Positions 52,811-61,800 of a DNA stretch of 64,000 nucleotides are shown in pieces. The notes below the pieces were generated by a model. The model was not told where the DNA came from, ran no database searches, and worked only from the letters and a program-made list of their open reading frames with translations. Within the stretch, counting starts at the first letter, position 1; every line of letters starts with the position of its first letter. The stretch is from assembly GCA_951812895.1 (NCBI GenBank), contig OX638333.1, positions 3,452,001 through 3,516,000 of the forward strand, in the 5' to 3' direction. A program made the position numbers and the translations under genes. The stretch is from an uncultured Roseovarius sp. (GTDB taxonomy: Bacteria; Pseudomonadota; Alphaproteobacteria; Rhodobacterales; Rhodobacteraceae).

Positions 52811-55800
52811 CAGCATCAGCTCGACCGGCAGTGGCACAAGCGGGATCTCTATAGATGCATTGCAGGCGGGATCGGTGCTGAATGTCACTGGTGCCACAAC
52901 GATCACCGGCTCGACCGGTGCAGGTCTTGATGTTGAAAACTCCGCGGGCATGATCGGCTTTGCCGGACCCGTCACCATCAACAATTCCGCGACCGCCGGC
53001 GCTGGCATTGACCTTCTGAACAACGCGGGCGCCACGATCAGTTTCACCGGCGGTCTGGACATCGACACGACGACCGGTACCGGGTTCAATGCGACGGGCG
53101 GCGGCACGGTGAGTGTGACCAACGGCGTGGCCACCAACACAATCACCACCACCAACGGTACGGCGCTGGTTCTGGATGGGGTGGCCATTGGTGGTACCGG
53201 CATTACGTTTAACAGCATCGCTTCAACCGATGCCGCGACGGACGGGATCACCCTGGATGACGTCACCGGCGGCACGCTCAGCGTGACCGGCACGACCACC
53301 ATCACCAACCCGGGTGATGCGGGTATCGACATCCTCGGCACCAACACCGCGACGTTTACCTTTGCGGATGTCGATATCAGCCTTGGTTCCGTAAATACCA
53401 CCGGCCTGGATCTGAACGGTGCGGTTCTGAACACCATCTTCACGGCAACAGATTTCGATGTCACCGCAACCGCCGCTCTGGCGGGCACACGCGGGATTGA
53501 CCTGCGCGGTGCCACCACGGCGACGATGGGTCAGATCAACCTGGGCGATGCGGTGGTTGGAACGGCAAATGGTGCCAGCATCGGCGCAGGTGTTGCAATC
53601 GGGGTGGATCTGTCGAATACCACCGCCATCAACCTGACTTTCGGCGATGGTGAGCAAGCCACTGATCGTGTCTCAACCATCGGTGCGACCATCCAGATCA
53701 ACGCCCCCGCAGGGACCGCCGGTGGCAGCTATAACTTCGCTGATGTGGGCGATTTTGACATAGCGAGGATTGTGCTGCCGTTCATCGCCAATGGCCAGGT
53801 GTTCGTGGCGCAAACGGCGACGGGCGATGGTTCGGGCGTTGATCTGGCAAATCTGGCCAATGTGGCGACGGCAGATGCGATCACCGCCGCCGGAACAACT
53901 TTCGTGCTGGTCAATGACGGCAACACGATTGTCGATGCGGATGGCTTTACCCTGAGCAGTGATCAGGACATTGACGGGTTTGGCAACGGCAATACCTTCC
54001 AGAGCCGCGCATTTGATCTGACCAATTTCACCGGCCTGCCCAATGGTGTAGCTGTACTGAACCATGCCGGAGGCGCGGCGACGCTGGATACTGGCGGGGC
54101 CGCTTTCGACACGGTGACATTGGGCGGAAACAACAGCGTGGCCAATGTCATTATCCAGACAACCAATGCCGGTGTATCACCGATTGCATCCAACGGTGTT
54201 GGTGGGATTACGCTTGGCTCGGCTGACGGGCCGCTGGTGGTCACCGGAGGACTGAACGGTGTCGAGATTACCAACCTGACCGGTACTCTCACCGTCACCA
54301 ACCTTGAAGTGTCTGCTGCCGGCAATGCCGGGCTGCAGATCAATGGTGCGACCGGCGACAACACAATCGATATCGACCGCCTGGTCGCCACCGGAAATGG
54401 GCAAGCTGGTCTCCAGCTTCTGGGTGCCTTTGGTATGCAGAGCTTTGCCACGGTGGCCGGCGATACCCTGGTGAGTGATGGCGGGGGCAGTGGAATCCGG
54501 GTGCAGTCGACCAGCGGCAACTTTACCTTTGGCGCGGGCACGACGCTGCGCAACTACACGGACTCTGGCCTCTTCATTAGTGGTATGTCAGATGTCAGCT
54601 TTGCCGGGCGGATCGAGCCGGGTGCGGGCAGCGCGTTCCACGCGCCGCTCTCGGTTCAGAGCCACAACGGCACGGTAACATTTACGGCAGCGTCGGTGAT
54701 CAATAACGCAGGCGGCGGCGCGCCGGTCTTCAACGACGCCTCGGGCACCTATAATCTGAATGGCACCACGACGCTGACCGGGTCCAATTTCCCGGTGCAG
54801 GTGCTGAACTCGAGCGGTACGATCACCTTCGGGGCGAACACCTCGATCACCGACAGCGCGGCGACCGCCTTTGACATTACCGGCGGCATGCCGACTGTGA
54901 TCTATAACGGTACGATCAGCCAGAACACGGCGTTCTCGGCCGTGAATATTCTGAACATGACCGGCGGGTCCGCGACCTTTAACGGATTGATCACGGCCAG
55001 CACCAGCACTGCAACGGGTATTAACCTGACCAACAACGCGGGCGCCACGATCAGTTTCACCGGCGGTCTGGACATCGATACGACGACCGGCACCGGTTTC
55101 AATGCGACGGGCGGCGGCACGGTGAGTGTGACCAACGGCGTGGCCACCAACACAATCACCACCACCAACGGTACAGCGCTGAACCTGAACGGCGTGACCA
55201 TCGGCGCGACCGGGATCACATTTGAAAGTCTGACATCCACCAACGCGGCCGGGTCCGGCATTTCCATTGTCAATGTTGATCAGTCAGCCGGATCTGCCGG
55301 GTTTAATGTCGGGGCCGGGGGAACAAACGTTACCGGCGCAACAAGTCATGGCATCAACATAACCGGATCGTCAGCTACATTTACCTTTGGTGGCACAACA
55401 ACAGTCAGCGGCACTACAGCCGGGGACAATATCCGCCTGCAGGGCGCGAACGGGGCTGTTGCGTTCGGCAGCATCATTTCTGACGGTGCGTCGGGCAACG
55501 GGCTATCGATTCTGAGCGCGACCAATAATGTGACAGTCAGCGGTGGCACCTTTGGCGGCACGTCGCCCAATGCGACCAACCTGTTGGTACAGGATCAGGT
55601 GTCAGGTGACATTTCGCTGAACACGGTCACGTTCAATTCGGCGCTCAACACCAATGTGCTATTGGTGAACAACGCCGGAACTATCGGTTTCACGGGCGGG
55701 GCAATCTCGCAGGCCGGTGCGAACAACAACATCGCTCTTCGTGTGAATGGCGGCAGCGCGAATATCAACGTTGGTGCAACCATCACCAGCACGGCCAACT

Positions 55801-58800
55801 CCTCTGCAGTTCCACTCACCTTTGCTTCGGTGGTCATTGGCAACACGACCGGCGGAACCATCAACTTCAGCGCCGACATTACAGAGACCGGCCGGGGTGA
55901 TGGCGTTTCCATCGGGCAATTCGGGGCGATCGCAAACACAACAATTAATTTCCTGAATGGAGCGACCACGTCCAACGGCGGCGGAACCGGCATCGTAATC
56001 TTCAATCTGGACGCGAGCTCGGCTGTGAACTACGCCGCCTCGACCAGCATCCAGGTCGCCGACGGGGATGGTGTGTTTATATCCGACAACGCGGGTGACG
56101 TAACGATTTCCGGAACAGTCGACGTAACTGATACAGCAGCCATTGGAGCGGGCAACGGTATTACTCTTCAGCGCAATACCGGCAACTTCGCATTTAATGG
56201 TGCGGTAACATTGAACACCGCGGCGACCACTGGCGTATCTGCCTCTGCAAACGCGGGCGCAATGATCAGCTTTACCGGCGGGCTGGATATTGATGCACAG
56301 ACAGGGTTCGCCGCCGGTGACGGCGGGACCTTCACGATTTCCAATGCAGGAGGCGTGAGCAATACAATCGACGCGACAACAGGCGCTGCAGTAGCACTGA
56401 CGAATGTTCAGATCGGCGTCTCGGGTATTAACCTGACCACTGTGAACTCTGTTAGTCCAATCGATGCGGGTATCAATATTAGTAACCTGACGGGTGGCGC
56501 GTTTATGGTCACCGGCACCACCACCATCACCAATCCGGGTGCCACAGGCATTGACATTTCCGGCACCAACACCGCGGCCATCACCTTTGCGGATGTCGAT
56601 ATCAGCCTTGGTTCCGCAAATACCACCGGCCTGGATCTGAACGGTGCGGTGCTGAACACCATCTTCACGGCAACAGATTTCGACGTGACCGCGACTGCCG
56701 CGCTGGCGGATACACGCGGGATTGACCTGCGCGGGGCGACCACGGCGACGATGGGTCAGATCAACCTCGGTGAGGCAACGGTTGGTACCGCGAATGGTGC
56801 CAGCATCGGCGCAGGTGTGGCAATCGGGGTGGATCTGTCGAACACCACCGCCATCAACCTGACTTTCGGCGATGGTGAGCAAGCCACTGATCGTGTCTCA
56901 ACCATCGGTGCGACCATCCAGATCAACGCCCCCGCAGGGACCGCCGGTGGCAGCTATAACTTCGCTGATGTGGGCGATTTTGACATAGCGAGGATTGTGC
57001 TGCCGCTGGCAGGCAATGATCTGGTGTTCGTGGCCCAGACGGCGACCGGTGATGGCTCTGGCTCTGACCTTACGAACCTGGCCAACGCAGCGACCGCAGA
57101 TGCGATCACCACTGCCGACACCACATTTGTACTGGTCAATGACGGCAATACGATTGTGGATGCGGATGGCTTTACCCTGAGCAGTGATCAGGACATTGAC
57201 GGGTTCGGCAATGGCAATACCGTAAACGGCCCTGCATTTGATTTGACCAACTTTATCGGCCTGCCCGCCGGGCCGACATTTAACCATGCCGGTGGTGCGG
57301 CCACGCTGGACAGCAACACAGCGAATGGCACGACCCTGACGCTGGGCAACAACTCAGTGGTCGAAAATGTCGTTGTCCAGAACACCAGCGCAGGCAGCAC
57401 CGGTGGGCAGACCGCCATCCTGGCAAACGGTGTGGCTGGCATCACCCTGGGTGGGGCAGACGGACCTCTGATCGTTCAGGCCGCCAGCCGCGGCGTGGTT
57501 CTGGACAGCATCACCGGGACCACCACCATCACCAACCTGGCCATTCAGCAGCCGGGTCCGAACCTGGGTGTCAATTTCGCGATGATCCTGGATGACATTT
57601 CGGGTGCCACGCTGGCGGTTGATCAATTGTCCATTGACGCCGTGAACGGGATATTCCTGAGCGGCAATATCGGCACGCAGAACATCGGAACCGCGCCGGG
57701 CAGTAATGTGGATATTTCGACATTTGGCACCGGTCTGTTCACCAGTACATTAAACTTCCCACCGCTGATCAATCTCACAGCTGCCAGTGGCGATTTGACA
57801 CTGGGTAGTGGTGTTGTACTGGACGACTTGGGCACTGCTCAGACGGTCGTGGGTGGCGGCGTATTTTTTGTTACTCAGAGTATCATACTTAACGGCGGCT
57901 CGCTTGATCTGACTGTTGACGGCACCGTCCGGCAAACGGCCGCTGGAGAAACCGTATCAGGTGGCCTCTTTGCTGCTGGAGCAGGCCACACCGGAACCGT
58001 TGAATTCACCGCAGCTTCGATCATGTCGGATACATCCGGATTGGGCTTGGCACCCTCCTTGTCCTTCAACGACGCCGATGGCAGCTATACGTTCAACGGC
58101 ACAACAACTATCACAGACGCGCCGGGGCTGGGCATCAGCATCGGCAACGGATCAAGCGGCACATTCACCTTTGGTGCCAACACTTCGATTACAAATACCA
58201 CGCAAAGTGCGATCCTGATCGAAGATTCCATGCCTGCGGGGGTAACCTTTAACGGAACGGTGACACAGAACAACGCCGCCAACGCGGTGGAGATCAACAA
58301 CGTTACCGGTGGCACCATCGCCTTTAACGGCTTGATCACGGCCAACACCGGCACTGTTACGGGCATCGACCTGACCAACAACGCCGGTGCCACGTTCAGC
58401 TTTACCGGCGGTCTGGACATCGACACCACCACCGGCGCCGGGTTCGATGCCACGGGCGGCGGGATCATTAACGTGACCAACGGGATGGTTACGAATTCGA
58501 TCAATTCCACTAGTGGCACCGCATTGCACCTCAATGGCATAACTATCGGTGACAGCGGCATTACCTTCAGTAACCTCGCCTCGGACAATTCACCCGGTGA
58601 TGGCGTCGCGATTGTGAATGTTGATCAAACCGTTGCTTCGACTGGTTTCAATGTCGGGGCTGGCGGCACAACAGTCTTCTCCCCGGCAGATGACGGCATT
58701 TTCATCGATTCCTCCCCGGCCACGTTTAACTTTGGCGGAACAACAACCGTCGGCGGTGCGGGCAATTCCGATAACATCCATCTGGATGGTGCGAATGGTC

Positions 58801-61800
58801 CGATCACATTTAACAATATCGTTTCGGATGCTGCCTTTGAGGATGGTATCGAAATTCAGGGATCGACCTCGAACGTTACCGTTAATGGCGGTACGTTTGG
58901 TGGTATCGCTACAAACGACTTCAACGTGTTTGTTGAAAATCAGGTTTCAGGCACGATTACCTTCAACAATGTGACCTTTGGCCCTGCATTAACAGACAAC
59001 ATTCTGCTGTTCGACAACAATGGTGCAATTGCTTTCAACAACGGCAACATCACGCAGGATGGGGTGATCGGGAATATTGCCTTTGGCATTGCCGGCGGCA
59101 CCGCGGACATTGATGTCAGTGCTGCAATCAATCATTCGGCGACCGGCGCATTTGGCGGCGCTGTCCTGATTGATGACACATTGGGTGGCTCCGCCGACTT
59201 TACCAACAACATCATCAATACCGGTGAAGGCCGGACCATTGCGATAGGTTTGTTCGGACCGATCACAGATACAGATTTCACCTTCTCTGGCACAACAATC
59301 AGCGATACCGGCGGCGGCTTTGGCATCGGCATATTTGATCTGGACGCCACGTCTTCGGCTGTATTCGCGGCGGGCACGACCTATACGGCTACGAATACGG
59401 CCAATACTCCAATCCTGATCTTAAATAACGTTGGCGATGTGACATTCGGCGGGCCGATCAACATCACGAACTCTGCTTCCCAAGGTGTCTTCCTGCGCGG
59501 CAATTCAGGCACCTATTCGTTCAACGGTCCCGTGGTAATAGCTAACCCGGCAGATGCTGGTGTCGCTGCAGTCATCAACCCTGGCGCGACCTTTAACTTT
59601 ACCGGCGGGCTGGATATTGATGCGGTGACCGGAAGCGGGTTCTTCGGCGTCAGAGGCGGCACCTTTAATATCAGCGGAACGAACACCATTGATATCACCG
59701 GTGCAGGCGAATCGGGCTTTATTCTGGGTGATGTCGCCATCGGTGCGACGGGCGTTATCATTGATCGCGTCACCGCAACGGGCACAGGTGCAAATGCCAT
59801 TTCCGGAGACGGTATAAAGCTGCTTCTCGTCACCGGCGGTTCGGCAACCTTTAACACGGTCAATATCGCAGAAACCAATGGCGCAATCGCTGATGGTATT
59901 GAGATTGATGGCGGCACATCAAACTTCACCTTCGGTACGGTCACGCTGGCCAATCTCGGTGATGAAGGCATCGAGATTGAAAACGGCTATTCCGGCACGG
60001 CGACATTCACCGGGCCGGTGATGATCACCAATGCGACCACCAATGGTATCGGTATCGAAGATACAGCAGGTCCAATCGCCTTTAACGATCAGGTAACCAT
60101 CACCAATCCGGGTGCGGTGGGTGTCGATCTGATCGGAACAATTACCGGCGGGATCACTTTCGCCGATCTTGATATCGCGCTTGGCACGGCGGGCACGACC
60201 GCTCTGGATCTGAACGGTGCGGTTCTGAACACCACCTTCACGGCAACAGATTTCGATGTCACCGCAACCGCCGCTCTGGCGGGCACACGCGGGATTGACC
60301 TGCGCGGGGCGACCACGGCGACGATGGGTCAGATCAACCTCGGTGAGGCAACGGTTGGTACCGCGAATGGTGCGAGCATCGGCGCAGGTGTTGCGATCGG
60401 GGTGGATCTGTCGAACACCACCGCGATCAACCTGACCTTCGGCGATGGCGAGCAAGCCACTGATCGTGTCTCAACCATCGGTGCGACCATCCAGATCAAT
60501 GCGCCCGCAGGGACCGCCGGTGGCAGCTATAACTTTGCTGATGTGGGCGATTTCGACGCGGCGAGGATTGTGCTGCCGCTGGCAGGCAATGTGGTGTTTG
60601 TGGCCCAGACGGCGACCGGCGATGGCTCTGGCTCTGACCTTACGAACCTGGCCAACGCAGCGACGGCAGATGCGATCACCACTGCAGGCACCACATTTGC
60701 ACTGGTTAATGACGGCAATACGATTGTGGATGCGGATGGCTTTACCCTGAGCAGTGATCAGGACATTGACGGGTTCGGCAATGGCAATTCTGTGATGAGC
60801 AGCGGGTTTGACCTGACCAACTTTGTCGGCCTGCCCGGCGGTGGCGTTGCTATCAACCATGCCGGAGGTGCGGCCACGCTGGACAGCAACACGGCGGATG
60901 GCACGACCCTGACGCTGGGCAACAATTCGGTGGTTGAAAATGTCATTATCCAGAACACCAGCGCAGGCAGCACCGGTGGGCAGACCGCCATCCTGGCGAA
61001 TGGTGTGGCTGGTATCACCCTGGGCGGCGCAGACGGTCCTCTGATCGTTCAGGCCGCCAGCCGCGGCGTGGTTCTGGACAGCATCACCGGGACCACCACC
61101 ATCACCAACCTGACCATTCAGCAGCCGGGCCCGGGCCAGGGCGTCAATGTCGCGATGATCCTGGATGACATTTCGGGTGCCACGCTGGCGGTTGATCAAC
61201 TGTCCATTGACGCCCGGAGCGGGATAATACTGAGCGGCAATATCGGGACCCAGAATATCGGCACTGCAGCGGGCAGCAGTGTGACGGTATCGGCATTTGG
61301 CCCCGGTATATTCACCACGACATTCAACCTAGCTCCGTTCTTTAATCTCACGGCGGCGAGTGGTGATCTGACGCTTGGCAGTGGTTTCACGTTGAACGAT
61401 TTGGCCGCCAGCCACGGCGTGGTGGGTTCAACTCTGACGATTGGCGCTCACAGCATCGCTTTGCAGGGCGGTTCACTGAACCTGACTGTTGATGGAACAA
61501 TCCAGCAAACGGCAGCTGGTGAGGGTAATTCCGGAGGCCTCTTTGCAGCAGACTCCGGCCATACCGGAACCGTAGAGTTTACAGCGATGTCGGTCCTGTC
61601 GGACATTTCAAGCCTCAATTCTGGCGTTACTCCCTCGCTGATCTTCAACAATGCTGACGGCAGCTATACATTCAGCGGCACAACAACGATCACGGACGCA
61701 CCGGGCCGGGGCATTGACATTAGGAATGGATCAAGCGGCACATTTACCTTTGGTGCCAACACCGCCATCACTGACCCAGGATCAAACGGCATCCGTGTTA

